A DNA stretch of 64,000 bases from Megaustenia siamemsis (Eukaryota; Mollusca; Gastropoda; Stylommatophora; Ariophantidae): assembly GCA_032433765.1 (NCBI GenBank), contig JAVIAB010000160.1, positions 17,244,049 to 17,308,048 of the forward strand, read 5' to 3'. Below are positions 36,385 to 47,062 of the stretch, in pieces (the first letter of the stretch is position 1; each line of letters begins with the position of its first letter). Under the pieces are notes generated by a model. The model saw only the letters and a list, made by a program, of their open reading frames with translations, made no database searches and had not been told where the DNA came from. The translations under genes were made by a program, and so were the position numbers.

Positions 36385-36572
36385 ATGTTAGCTAGCGGGC
36401 GCAATAAAAATATTAATTTAGCGGGGTAATTAAAATAATTATTGGACACTGTGAAAAAGTAAGTTGGCGGGCCAAAGAAATGCTAATTAAGTGGACGCAA
36501 TGAAATAGTAAGTTAGCGGGCGAAATAAAATGGTAAGTTAGCGGGCTCATTAAAATAGTTAGTGGGCGAACA
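36385..36572. repeat. Degenerate ~35-bp repeat interrupted by SINE F
   Basis: Loose repeats of GTAAGTTAGCGGGCGAAATAA and variants; AGCGGGCGAACGG appears again directly after SINE F. Confidence 0.6.
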
Positions 36573-36834
36573 GGGAGCCGCAATAGCTCAGTGATTAGTG
36601 AACTGGATTACAAAGAACAAGGGGTTGGGTTCAATCCAAACCGACGGCTTCCGGGTTCACCCAGCCTTAAATGGGTACCGGATTTTTTTTCTGGGAAAGT
36701 GAAGCGGCACGGGCGTAATACCGACTACATTACCCCAAAAATCACGTGCTAAAGGTCTGTAAAAGTTATGGTCACTAACACCATATTCCCTATACGCCAC
36801 TTGGCGTGACGGGGGTACTTTACTTTTTTTTTTT
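36573..36834 (+). mobile_element. tRNA-derived SINE, copy F
   Basis: Complete family member: GGGAGCCGCAATAGCTCAGT head, body and TTTACTTTTTTTTTT tail. The flanks AGTGGGCGAACA and AGCGGGCGAACG form an imperfect 12-bp duplication. Confidence 0.92.
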
Positions 36835-36854
36835 AGCGGGCGAACGGTTAGTAA

Positions 36855-37510
36855 CAGAAGTAATGGTAGCAAACAAATAAAAAGATATCACCTCAATGCA
36901 CAATAAAGACACGTGGATCTATATTAAAACTGATAAGTGGATTTAAATATCTGGGAACAATTTTGACCTCAGATTGTAGATGTACAACAGAGGTGAGATG
37001 TAAAAGAGCTCAGACAATAGCAGTTTTACAAAAAATGAGAAGATACTGTCCAATCTACTTTTGACGATAGAAACAAGAAAAATAGTTCTTACATGACATG
37101 TAGAGCCAGTCTTAAGATATTGATGTGAATCATGGACAATAGGACAACAGACAAGAAAATTACTGGAGGCTGTAGAAATGTGGTTTCACAGAAGAATGTT
37201 GAGAATACCAAGAAGAGTAATAAAAACGTTATGAAAGAGGTCAAAGCAAAAACAGAGCTAATTTCCAATATTAGGAAGAAACAATGAAAGATTTTTTGGC
37301 CATGTAATGAGAAAGTAATAGCTGTAATATATTGTGACAACTGGGAAATTGAGGGAAGAAGAGATAGAGGGATGCAAAGAGAAAAAAAATACCAGACAGT
37401 TTCAGAGAATTACTTGACAGAAGGTCAATAACAAAAATGATAAATAACTGTCGAGATCGAAAGTTGTGGAGAGACATGATCACCTACGTCAGCAGACATG
37501 CTACTTGACG
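36855..37510 (+). mobile_element. LINE-2 family fragment (3' third), decayed
   Basis: Parallels 35,757-36,370 base for base with many indels: ATTTAAATATCTGGGAACA, GGACAATAGGACAACAGACAAG, TTTTTTGGCCATGTAATGAGAA. No usable frame remains. It ends near GATGATATCC. Confidence 0.82.
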
Positions 37511-37529
37511 ATGATATCCCACCTCGTCC

Positions 37530-37990
37530 AAAACCCTGCTGTCTCATAAATATAATTTCATGATTTCTTATCCCTTCTTACTCTAATCCCTGCTATGCCA
37601 GAAATGTAATTTCATGATTTCCTATCCCCTCTCATCCAAATTCCTGCTATCTTAGAAATGTAATTTAATGATTTCCTGTCCCCTCTCATCCAAATTCCTG
37701 CTATCTCAGAAATGTAATTTCATGATTTCCTATCCCCTCTCATTCAAATTCTTGCTGTCTCAGAAATCTAATTTCATGATTTCCTATCCCTTCTCTTCCA
37801 AATTCCTGCTATCTCAGAAATCTAATTTCATGATTTCCTGTCCCCTCTCATCCAAATTCCTGCTATCTCAGAAATGTAATTTCATGATTTCCTATCCCCT
37901 CTCATTCAAATTCTTGCTGTCTCAGAAATCTAATTTCATGATTTCCTATCCCCTCTATTCCAAATTCTTGCTGTCTCAGAAATGTAATAT
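37530..37990. repeat. 54-bp minisatellite (about 8 copies)
   Basis: Unit TTTCATGATTTCCTATCCCC plus TCTCATTCAAATTCTTGCTG TCTCAGAAATCTAA type; CATCCAAATTCCTGCTATCT and CATTCAAATTCTTGCTGTCT variants alternate. An 18-residue-periodic open frame arises from the unit length and is not regarded as a gene. Confidence 0.95.
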
Positions 37991-38885
37991 TGTGCACTGT
38001 TCCTCCGCTCCCCAATCCACAACACAATCTCTGATTAACCTCCATATGTTCAATTTGCTCATATTCAATTGTCTTGTCATTTGTACTTTTAAATGTTAAA
38101 ATGACAGTTCTGTTATTGTCAGGTACCCCTAAAGATCTAGACCAGTCGGTCTATATTGGTCCCTGAAGGACAATTTATCAATCTGGGCATGGAAATTAAA
38201 ACAAGAAACCCATTTCCGGTCTGCAATGAAAGTAGGTCAACATGTCTCCGTATTAACTGGAGAAATTGGTGGATAAAATTATTTTTTAAAAATATGGTAG
38301 GAGGAAAGGGGGGGGGGGGAATGGTGTTAGAGGAGATGAGATAGCTGGTTAATAAATAGAGAGGGGGATACGGACTTGGAGTTGGAGAGCGAGCAGTTGC
38401 GATGACACTGGACAAACAGGTGGACGTGAATTCTATTTCCGGTAGGGTCAAGATAATCAAATATCTATATAATACAGAGCTGAACACGCTGTACGGTAAA
38501 CCGTGTTCAAACTGCATTGATGCATGCGACATTTATTCTCTAGGAACCTCCCGGTTATGTCTCAGAAGGAAAAAAACAACTGGATAAATGCGGTCAAGAT
38601 ATATTAAATAGGGAGTAGAAAAAAGATGACGAAAATAAAAGGAAAAAAAAAGATAATAAAGAGAACAATTTATAAAAAGACAGCACTTGAGTGACGTTGA
38701 ATTTAAGAACATTCTTTATCACTTTTTTTCGCCTTTCACCATCGCTTTTTCTTGTAAATAGGAATGAAGAAAATGGATTCGTTCGAAACGAAATGTTAGA
38801 GAAAAATCATTAGGATACTTTGGATAATAAACAATAAAAATGAAAATATATTTTAAAATGTAAACATAAAAAAATAACCGGCTTA
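37991..38885. other. Unassigned sequence
   Basis: ORFs of 62-131 codons at 38,137-38,587 overlap on both strands with no recognisable domain and include a G10 run. No element ends seen. Confidence 0.4.
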
Positions 38886-38889
38886 TAAC

Positions 38890-39112
38890 ACACTGCTACA
38901 GAGGTAATTAAAATACTATGGACGCGTCAAAATACATGGAAAGAACTAGGAAGGCTGGAAAGAACAAAAATGGAAGTCATGGTTTCTGGGCGACGCATCT
39001 GGGGCAGACAAAGAAGAAGATGGTTTCAAGACGTGAAGCAGACATTGAACACGACAACAAAAGAAGTGGAAGATCTGGCTAAAGACAGAAATTCTTTTAG
39101 ACGGGCTGTGGT
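38890..39112 (+). mobile_element. LINE C-terminal fragment preceding a 3'-end tandem array
   Basis: Reads WKELGRLERTKMEVMVSGRR, then IWGRQRRRWFQDVKQTL and EVEDLAKDRNSFRRAVVNAT: the end of a LINE ORF2 C-terminal region. The last ~60 bp is then tandemly repeated immediately downstream. Confidence 0.72.
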
Positions 39113-39560
39113 CAACGCAACGTTCTGTGGGAGATCTGGCTAGGAACAGAGATTCTTTCAGACGGTCTGTGGTGAACGCAACGTTCTGTGGGAGATCTGG
39201 CTAGAAACAGAGATTCTTTCAGACGGTCTGTGGTGAACGCAACGTTCTGTGGGAGATCTGGCTAGAAACAGAGATTCTTTCAGACGGTCTGTGATGAACG
39301 CAACGTTCTGTGGGAGATCTGGCTAGGAACAGAGATTCTTTCAGACGGTCTGTGGTGAACGCAACGTTCTGTGGGAGATCTGGCTAGGAACAGAGATTCT
39401 TTCAGACGGTCTGTGGTGAACGCAACGTTCTGTGGGAGATCTGGCTATGAACAGAGATTCTTTCAGACGGTCTATGGTGAACGAAACGTTCTGTGGGAGA
39501 TCTGGCTATGAGCAGAGATTCTTTCAGACGGGATGTGGTGAATACAACGTTCTACAAAGG
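39105..39560. repeat. 61-bp tandem repeat derived from a LINE 3' end (about 7 copies)
   Basis: The unit (GAACGCAACGTTCTGTGGGA, GATCTGGCTAGGAACAGAGA, TTCTTTCAGACGGTCTGTGGT) corresponds to the final codons of the LINE fragment just upstream. Sixty-one is not a multiple of three, so the coding frame shifts each unit and the array is non-coding. The array ends at GATGATGATGATT. Confidence 0.92.
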
Positions 39561-39724
39561 ACATGCGACCTGATGATGATGATTTATTTCACATCTGTTC
39601 AATGTAATAGTTTTAACAAATAACACATGGATCTCAAGGCAGAAAAAAAACAATATATACAACATATATGATACAAATCATCAACACAACACATGTACAA
39701 ATTGAAAGATGCATTCATAGACAA

Positions 39725-40860
39725 CCTTTGAAAAGTGCTGACAGTTTTAAATATCTAGGCTCATTAATAACAAACGATAGATAGACTAGCAAGGACATTA
39801 AAAGAAGGCCGAACACAGCTTTGAACAAATTAAAATAACTGCACAACATATGGCAAGAAAATGATACAGCAACAAAAATTAGGTGGGTTTTTTTTTTTTT
39901 CTCCTGACAATACAGCTGTGAAAGTGGACTATCGACAAATCTGCTGAAAAATAGATCAATACCTTCAAATTCGAGTGTTACTGCAGAATACTCAGAATAC
40001 AGTTGACGGGTAAAAGATAAAATATTTTGAATTGGAAATTCAGTCAATTTTCCTAAAATTGAATATGAATGAAAGAATATAGAAACGAGAAAAACAGTTA
40101 AATATTTAGTTAGATTTCATGTGCGTTGTGATGGAAAGATTATCAACATCGAAGGGCAGGAAAAGTAACTAACTCTAATGGCAGGATAAGTAACCAACTC
40201 TAATGGCAGGATTAGTAACCAACTCTAATGGCAGGATAAGTAACTAACTCTAATGCTTTACAACGAGCCAAACTCCCATCCTTCATGGCAACACTTAGGA
40301 CTCGTAGACTAAGGTGGCTGGGTTATATAAGACGAGTCAAGGCAAAGAAATGCACAATATGCATCCAAACGCGAAGTTGCAGTGAAGCTAACAGTGAGGA
40401 GAAATGAAAAATATATATATAATGTAGTGAAGCTAACAGTGAAGAGAAATGTATATTTTTTCATGTAAGAAGAATGACAAACAATCGTATTCCCAAATAA
40501 ATATTGTATGGCAAACTTAAAGACGGAAAGAGATAAAAGGACAACCCAGTGTTGAGATATTAAGATGTTTGCAGAGCTTCCTTGTGTGAGTTCTCTAGCA
40601 GAGAAGGAATCTAGGAACATTTGGCTCCAGATAGTAGCACATGGAGAACAAAATTTAAAAAATGGCAACTTTCGAGACAGCGCTGATATCAAATACAAAA
40701 GACAACAGGCGCAGGAGAAAGGAGACGAGGCCAGGCACCATGAATACATCGTGTTCATTCTGTTGCCGCATCTATCTATCCAATTTTGGCAGATTCTGCC
40801 ACAAGAAAAGCTGTTCAACAAAACAGCATCAAGCAATAAGACACTAAAGTTTTTACTAAA
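39725..40860 (+). mobile_element. Decayed LINE 3' region with terminal zinc-knuckle-like end
   Basis: Pieces in order: DSFKYLGSLITNDR (39,740-39,782), a thumb-like NTALNKLK, then LRTRRLRWLGYIRR (about 40,290-40,335), and near the end SCSFCCRIYLSNFGRFCHKKSC-type residues (40,750-40,815) with the C-x2-C...H-x3-C spacing found at the C-terminus of several LINE ORF2 proteins. Many stops; a 27-bp tandem repeat (CTCTAATGGCAGGATAAGTAAC) sits inside at about 40,160-40,255. Confidence 0.6.
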
Positions 40861-40889
40861 CTACTGACTTATGATTGCTTGCTGTCATA

Positions 40890-41110
40890 TTTAATTGGAT
40901 AGTTATTTAGTTAGTTAAGTAGTTAGTTAGTTTGTTTACTTGTTAGGTAATTAGTAAGTTAGTTAGTTAGATAATTATTTAGTTAAAATCAGATAGTTAA
41001 GTAGTTAGTTAATTTGTTTACTTGTTAGGTAATTAGTAAGTTAGTTAGTTAGATAATTATTTAGTTAAAATTAGATAGTTAAGTAGTTAGTTAAATAGAT
41101 AGTTTGTCCT
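40890..41110. repeat. (TTAG)-rich repeat with a ~112-bp duplication
   Basis: GTTAGTTAGATAATTATTTAGTTAAAAT and neighbouring TTAG strings appear twice about 110 bp apart. Confidence 0.8.
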
Positions 41111-41149
41111 AGTTTGTCTTAGCTTTCGTAAACCTTCTTTTTTTCTACC

Positions 41150-41395
41150 TTTCAAATGAGATTTTTGGGGCAAATTAAAAGACACAACAGCCTACGAAAA
41201 GTAATCTTGGGAGGAAAAATACAAGGTAAAAGAGGCAGATGTAGACTAAGACTAACATGGACAAGTAGCATCAAAAGATGGACAAGTCAGGCTATGACAA
41301 CCTGTACTATCAAAGCAAGAGAAAGAGCTAAATGGGGCTCCATGGTAGCCAACCTTCAATGCGAAGACGACAATCAATGATGATGATGATGTGCT
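41150..41395 (+). mobile_element. LINE C-terminal fragment (LINE-3 family)
   Basis: Open for 74 codons: FLGQIKRHNSLRKVILGGKI, QGKRGRCRLRLTWTSSIKRW, then WGSMVANLQCEDDNQ and stop, ending in (GAT)n. The same protein block appears on the minus strand at 42.4 and 63.5 kb (KFWGHVKRHNSLLKVILEGE). Confidence 0.82.
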
Positions 41396-41580
41396 AGCTT
41401 TCATAAGTCTTCTTTGTCCTAGCTTTCATAAACTTCCTTTGTCCTAGCTTTCATAAACCTTCTTTGTCCTAGCTTTCATAAGTCTTCTTTGTAATAGCTT
41501 TCATAAACTTCCTTTGTCCTAGCTTTCATAAACTTCCTTTGTCCTAGCTTTCTTAAACCTTTTTTGTCCTGGCTTTCATA
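41396..41580. repeat. ~29-bp minisatellite
   Basis: About seven copies of GCTTTCATAAACTTCCTTTG / TCCTA. Confidence 0.9.
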
Positions 41581-41619
41581 ACAACTTGGTTTATGTGCTT
41601 GGTAAAAGCTAGACTCCGA

Positions 41620-42000
41620 TCAACCACACTCCTGGGCATTTCGTTGCATTAGTTCTCTCCACAACTTCCGAAGATAGACCCACAACTGATGTTGTTGAGT
41701 TACAGTACAGTTGTTCAGCATGAACCATGTTTCACTTTCTTTTCGTGGAGGTGACCAGTGCGTCTGCCTCACCACACCACAGGTTAAAATGGTCAAGTCT
41801 GTCTGAAGTTTTCCAGCTACTTTCTCCGCGCATTTTTCCTGACGCGTCACTAAAATATCGTCGACATTAGTCATTGTCCTCCTCAGACCAGTCATCTGCT
41901 CACTCGTGATTCTCACAGCTCGGGCGTTTAACAAAAGAAGAGATAATGCAGATCCCTGCAGTAGACCACAGTCTGTTCTTGCTGGCCCAGAGATCCACAT
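41620..42000 (-). mobile_element. I-like LINE reverse transcriptase fragment
   Basis: A 126-codon minus-strand frame: CGLLQGSALSLLLLNARAV corresponds to RT motif B (GLPQGSPLSPVLFNVY in the 60-kb element) and TMTNVDDILVTRQ to motif C (TMTFADDILVYR), with the catalytic block altered from FADD to NVDD. Truncated on both sides. Relic of a relative of the 58.7-62.3 kb LINE. Confidence 0.75.
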
Positions 42001-42399
42001 GTCGCAGAAACAAAGAAAATAGGATAGTTAAATGAAGTAAAACGAACATAATGACCTAGAGAAGATGATTAGGAGGGGCATTGATCCAGTAAAACGTGTG
42101 AGAGAGTATACCTACATGAAAGTGGCTACAAGATATTACAAATGAGCTGGGATTGGCTGATGCAGAAGCTGACCATCTCACTTGTGAGATAGTGAACTTC
42201 AGAGTAGCTGTAATGGGAGCCAAATTACAACGGAGAAGCTACTAAATTATGATATACGTACGTTTATATATATATTTTTTGGGGGTGGGGGTTGGGGAGG
42301 GGGGGGGGCTATAATTTATTAACATGTTTATTTTTCTTTTGCACTATTTTTAAAAAAATGTCTACATTCTACAATTATCATTTCTTGAATTGCCTCTTG
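42001..42399. other. Possible LINE tail and G-rich stretch
   Basis: 42,050-42,245 reads as a possible decayed LINE 3' end (RRGIDPVKRVREYTYMK) but is too short to assign. 42,281-42,308 is a G-rich run. Nothing else recognised. Confidence 0.35.
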
Positions 42400-42870
42400 A
42401 ATTCATCATCATTATCATCGAGTGCCTTCTCCGCAACGAAGGTTGGCTACCATGGATCGCCATTCTACTATGTTTCCTGCTTTGATGGTGCAGGCTGTCA
42501 TAGATTGTCTTTTCCATCTTTTGATGTTACTCTTCCATGTTAGTCTTGGTATGCCTCTGCCTCTTTTACCTTGTATTTCCCCTTCCAATATTACTTTTAG
42601 TAGGCTATTGTGTCTTTTAACATGCCCCCAAAATTTCATTTGTCTTTGCTTAATTGTATTTAGTAGCTCTTTTTTATTTTCAGTTGTTTTAAAACTTCAT
42701 CGCTTGTTTTTTTTTTCTTTCCATCCAATTCTACATATTCTTCAATAAATCCGCATTTCAAAGGCTTCAATTTTCTGTTCTGTTTTCTTGTCTAGTGTCC
42801 ATGTTTCTGCACTATGCATGAATATTGAGAAGATGTAACATTTTGCCTCTTGAATTAAAGTACAACTATA
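42400..42870 (-). mobile_element. LINE-3 family fragment
   Basis: Minus strand: FWGHVKRHNSLLKVILEGEI, QGKRGRGIPRLTWKSNIKRW, WRSMVANLRCGEGTR then stop, with a TCATCATTATCATC tail at 42,405-42,420. Upstream (higher coordinates) the RT-thumb side is frame-broken. Nearly the same as the fragment at 63.5-64.0 kb. Confidence 0.85.
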
Positions 42871-42954
42871 ATCTCTTGAATTATTTCTTTTTACACTCTC
42901 TGCATGATTGGCATTCCAATTTCTTTACTGCCAGCATAATTTGTTAAGTAATAG

Positions 42955-43206
42955 AGTAAAGTACCCCCGTCACGCCAAGTGGCGTATAGGGAAATATGGT
43001 GTTAGTGACCATAAATTTTACAGACCTTCGGCACATGATTTTTGGGGTAATGTGGTCGGTATTACGCCCATGCCGCTTTACTTTCCCAGAAAAAAAATCC
43101 GGTATTCATTTAAGGCTGGGTGAACCCGGAAGCCGTCAGTTGGGATCGAACCCTACCCCTTGTCATTTGTAGTCGAGTTCACTAACCACTGAGCTATCGC
43201 GGCTCC
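42955..43206 (-). mobile_element. tRNA-derived SINE, copy G
   Basis: Complete copy, head GGGAGCCGCGATAGCTCAGT at the right end, tail at the left. Among the least diverged copies in the window. Confidence 0.93.
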
Positions 43207-43519
43207 CTGTCATTTATTAGGATGACGTTTATATCATGGAAGCATCATTCATTAGAATTTCTTTTGACATTTTATTTGCTATCATCTTCTGGGATTATTT
43301 ATACTCTACGCTCATCAAATTACAAATCCCTGGCGGCGATACCAAATTAAATCCTATTTAGATCTTATGTTAGATAATATTATTTTGTAATGGTCTATAT
43401 ATTTGCTTACTTTTTGTTTATCCCCATTTATTTCTCGGAGATCTTATCATGAAAAATCGGAGGGTGCTCTTTTCATGTTTGCGTTATATTTATATTTTCT
43501 ACCGTTTATATTGTCATTA
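43207..43519. other. Unassigned AT-rich sequence
   Basis: Nothing recognised. Confidence 0.4.
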
Positions 43520-44115
43520 AGATGATGTATCTTTGGTTATACTTGGGCACAGTGATAACATCAGATAGAAGATGCAACACAGAAATAAAAAGCAGAATAG
43601 CTCAGGCCAAAATAGCATTTCAGAAAATGAAAAATATCTTATGCAACAAATCTATGTTAATAGAAATGAGAAAGAGAGTTCATCGATGCTATATAGAACC
43701 AATTCTGACCTATGAAAGCGAATCATGGACAATAGACAAGCAAATGAAAAGACGATTAGAGGCCATAGAGATGGGATTTCTCAGAAGAATGTTGAAAGTT
43801 CCCTGGACAGCCAAAAAGACCAATAAGAAAGTTCTCAAAGAGGCCAACACAAAAAGAGAGCTCTTAAAAAACATCAGAAGGAAACATTCAACATTTTTTG
43901 GGGCACATGAGAAGAGGAAAGTTGGAATACTTGGTTACAACTGGCAAAATAAAAGGAAAGAGAGATCGCGGACGAGAAAGAGAGAAAATACTAGATAGCT
44001 CGGTGTCATGGCATGGAAAACAGTCAACAACAGAACTCATACGATGCACTGTGGATAGAAGATTGTGGAAGGACATGATCGCCAACGCCAACCGGTTGGC
44101 ACATGATGATGATTT
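43520..44115 (+). mobile_element. LINE-2 family 3' fragment
   Basis: YLGTVITSDRRCNTEIKSRI, LTYESESWTIDKQMKRRLE, RRMLKVPWTAKKTNKKV, then after a frameshift near 43,900 HMRRGKLEYLVTTGKIKGKR. Ends in ATGATGATGAT at 44,102-44,112. The YESESW sequence replaces the usual YGCESW. Confidence 0.85.
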
Positions 44116-44379
44116 TTTGTTATATAGACCTCAAATCACTCATTAATAAGAATTGTATGCTTATTTTCTATAGACCCAAAACTACTCTTTCAATAATTTA
44201 TGTTTATACCATATGGATTCAGAACCGGTATAATGCAATATAGAAGTTACATATCATTGATGAACCGTGAGAAATGCTAAAAGAATCAATGCAGTAAACG
44301 TCACAATAGTTCGTACCGCCATTGAAAACAAATTCAAGAAAAAAATGGATGATACATTACATTTTACAGCTAATGGACA

Positions 44380-44715
44380 CAAGAAGAAGAAATAAGGATA
44401 ACAAAGATGAATATAAGAGATTAAGTAAAGAAACTGCAATAAAATGCAATGAAGGAAAAAAAAGCATGGCTAAAAGAGAGATGCAAAGAGAGTGATATGC
44501 AACAACAAAAAAGAGATGCCAAAGCTATATACAAACAAACTGAAGAATTAACAGGAAGAAAAACGCAATAAAAAACTGGATGTTTAATATCAAAGGAAGA
44601 AGAACTGTTGATTGAACAAGAAAGCATAAGGTAACCAACATTTTAGAAGGCATAAATGTAGACAGCAAAGATCTAAGATACGCCAGAAGGCATAGTACTT
44701 GATGATGATGTTATT
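44380..44715 (+). mobile_element. LINE-2 family, 5'-side fragment with internal deletion
   Basis: 44,385-44,632 parallels 33,930-34,175 (AAAGCATGGCTAAAAGAGAG, CAAACAAACTGAAGAATTAA), then jumps at about 44,636 to a segment equal to 34,737-34,782 (ACATTTTAGAAGGCATAAA), then to the 3' end CGCCAGAAGGCATAGTACTTG and (GAT)n. Two internal deletions therefore remove most of the RT. Confidence 0.75.
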
Positions 44716-44945
44716 CTGTAGACCCTAGAGCACTCCTAAACGAATGTATTATGTTTATCGCCTATAGACCCCAGAGCACTTTCTAAATAATGTGTTATAT
44801 CTATCTTCTAAAGACCCCAGAGCATCCATAAACGAATGTAGCATACTTATCTTCTGTAGACCCCAGACCACTCCTAAACAAATATGCTATATTTCTATTC
44901 TTTACATCCCAAACCACCCATAAACGAATGTGGTATTTTTATCTT
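44716..44945. repeat. Degenerate ~60-bp repeat
   Basis: Loose units around TAGACCCCAGAGCACTCCTAAACGAATGT-type sequence; a related motif already occurs at 44,120-44,190. Confidence 0.6.
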
Positions 44946-45110
44946 CTGTAGAAGAGATAGAGGGAAGTAAAGAGAAAAGGTAACAGAGCTTAAGAGAATG
45001 GACTGCCAGAAGGTCAACAACAGAAATAATAAATAACTGTCGAGATCGAAAGTTGTGGAGGGACATGATCACCTACGCCAGCAGACACGATACTTGATGA
45101 TGATGATGGT
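44946..45110 (+). mobile_element. LINE-2 family 3'-end piece
   Basis: GAAGAGATAGAGGGAAGTAA to CTGTCGAGATCGAAAGTTGT, CACCTACGCCAGCAGACACG and (GAT)n, matching 36,215-36,375. Confidence 0.8.
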
Positions 45111-45544
45111 CTAAAATTGCCTGTTATCATTCTAATTTTTCTGAATATTTCTCCGTTTCTCCCTTTGTTGACAAGGCTCTACAATTCTGCGACATGCGCT
45201 CATAACATAATTATTGTTGTCTCTTCTGATCTCTATTTTATCTGTATGAAATGATATACAACATTAACTGATTTGTAAGATATACTGCAGGTGATATGTA
45301 ACTCATACTGCGATCAAAAAGCTATGGAAAGATAAAAGTGAGTTAATATTCACGTAAAGAGCCTGGTTTATATTTTATTGTCGTTTATGTTTTGTTGTTG
45401 AAACTGTGAAGCAGCAGTAGCTGAGAAGCTAACGCGTGTGCGTATTAGCGTGTGCGTATTAGCGTGTGCGTATTATTACAGATAGGTCTGGGTTCACTCT
45501 TCAAATGGTGATTTTTGTTGTTGTCGGACCTGACACGATTACAT
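45111..45544. other. Unassigned sequence
   Basis: No feature beyond a short GCGTGTGCGTATTA triplication near 45,432-45,475. Confidence 0.45.
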
Positions 45545-46765
45545 GTTTAACTTCTTTCTTCTTTTCTCTTTTCACTGATACCTAAAAAGTGTCGTGGTTT
45601 TTTTTCATTTATCGTTCTTGAGCTGCTCGAACTGTCTGAATTAGTGATTTTCCTTTGTTGTTACATGTCTCTGTCACTGCATCTATCCATCTTCTTCTTT
45701 TCTCTTTTCACTGATACCTAAAAGGTGTCGTGGTTTATATCATTTATCGTTCTTGAGCTGCTCGAATTGTCTGAATTAGTGATTTTCCTTTGTTGTTACA
45801 TGTCAATGTCACTGCATCTATCCATCTTCTTCTTTTCTCTTTTCACTGATACCTAAAAGGTGTCGTGGTTTATATCATTTGTCGTTCTTGAGCTGCTCGA
45901 ATTGTCTGAATTAGTGATTTTCCTTTGTTATTACATGTCTATGTCACTGCATCTATCTATCTTCTTCTTTTCTCTTTTCACTGATACCTAAAAGGTGTTG
46001 TGGTTTATATCATTTGCCGTTCTTGAGCTGCTCGAACTGTCTGAATTAGTGATTTTCCTTTGTTGTTACATGTCTCTGTCACTGCATCTATCCATCTTCT
46101 TCTTTTCTCTTTTCACTGATACCTAAAAGGTGTCGTGGTTTATATCATTTATCGTTCTTGAGCTGCTCGAATTGTCTGAATTAGTGATTTTCCTTTGTTG
46201 TTACATATCTATGTCACTGCATCTATCCATCTTCTTCTTTTCTCTTTTCACTGATACCTAAAAGGTGTCATGGTTTATATCATTTGTCGTTCTTGAGCTG
46301 CTCGAATTGTCTGAATTAGTGATTTTCCTTTGTTGTTACATGTCTATGTCAATCTATCTATCTATGTTCTTCTTTTCTCTTTTCACTGATACCTAAAAGG
46401 TGTCGTGGTTTTTTTCATTTATCGTTCTTGAGCTGCTCGAATTGTCTGAATTAGTGATTTTCCTTTGTTGTTACATGTCTATGTCACTGCATCTATCTAT
46501 CTTCTTCTTTTCCCTTTTCACTGATACCTAAAAGGTGTCGTGGTTTTTTTCATTTATCGTTCTTGAGCTGCTCGAACTGTCTGAATTAGTGATTTTCCTT
46601 TGTTGTTACATATCCATGTCACTGCATCTGTCTATCTTCTTCTTTTCTCTTTCACTGATACCTAAAAGGTGTCGTGGTTTATATCATTTGTCGTTCTTGA
46701 GCTGCTCGAACTGTCTGAATTAGTGATTTTCCTTTGTTGTTACATGTCTCTGTCACTGCATCTAT
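45545..46765. repeat. 135-bp tandem array derived from a LINE 3' end (9 copies)
   Basis: GATACCTAAAA marks the units at 45,577, 45,713, 45,848, 45,983, 46,118, 46,253, 46,388, 46,523 and 46,657, a 135-bp period. The unit is the reverse complement of the 3' end of the LINE fragment at 33.3-33.44 kb (AACTAATTCAGACAGTTAGAG-like region), so a LINE terminus was amplified in place. The palindromic Polinton has inserted after ...GCATCTAT of the last unit. Confidence 0.95.
46760..46765. other. 6-bp target-site duplication, left (ATCTAT)
   Basis: ATCTAT directly precedes the AGTAGTATAC terminus and recurs at 57,625-57,630 directly after the inverted terminus. A 6-bp duplication is the hallmark of Polinton/Maverick integration. 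Confidence 0.92.
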
Positions 46766-46823
46766 AGTAGTATACAAGGGTGTATTTGCTTAGTATTTGG
46801 CCCGTAAATTAACAAAGATATAT

Positions 46824-46858
46824 AGGGCGGCGCGCGGCGCGCATAAAGCGTGCGGCGC
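46824..46858. other. GC-rich segment near the left terminus
   Basis: A CpG-dense GGCGGCGCGCGGCGCGC run some 60 bp inside the terminus, in an otherwise AT-rich element; mirrored at about 57,532-57,566. Possibly a terminal protein or replication recognition feature, but function unknown. Confidence 0.5.
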
Positions 46859-47048
46859 AGGGGGAGTTAACCGTGACATTTCGTGTCGAGGTATTGACCT
46901 CTAGTCCCGGTGACCCGGAAGTGACGTGTTTATGTCTGGTGTGTGCTGACTTTGGAGCGCTTGGTGTACTTGAGCGATAGTGATAGGTTAGTAGATTATA
47001 CAACATCAATGAAAAACGATCAATATAAGACAGAAGACAAAGATATAT

Positions 47049-47062
47049 TTTATTCTTTTATT
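47049..47062 (-). promoter_or_regulatory. Polyadenylation signals after polB fragment, left arm
   Basis: The mirror of the two AATAAA hexamers at 57,328-57,341, about 200 bp downstream of the polymerase stop codon. Confidence 0.55.

Noticed and set aside
37668..38099. 143-codon ORF with an 18-residue repeat
   Set aside because: Artefact of the 54-bp minisatellite.
46809..47009. 66-codon ORF in the Polinton terminal region (also 57,381-57,581)
   Set aside because: Lies within the terminal inverted repeat across the GC-rich block; antisense relative to polB in the left arm, no domain.
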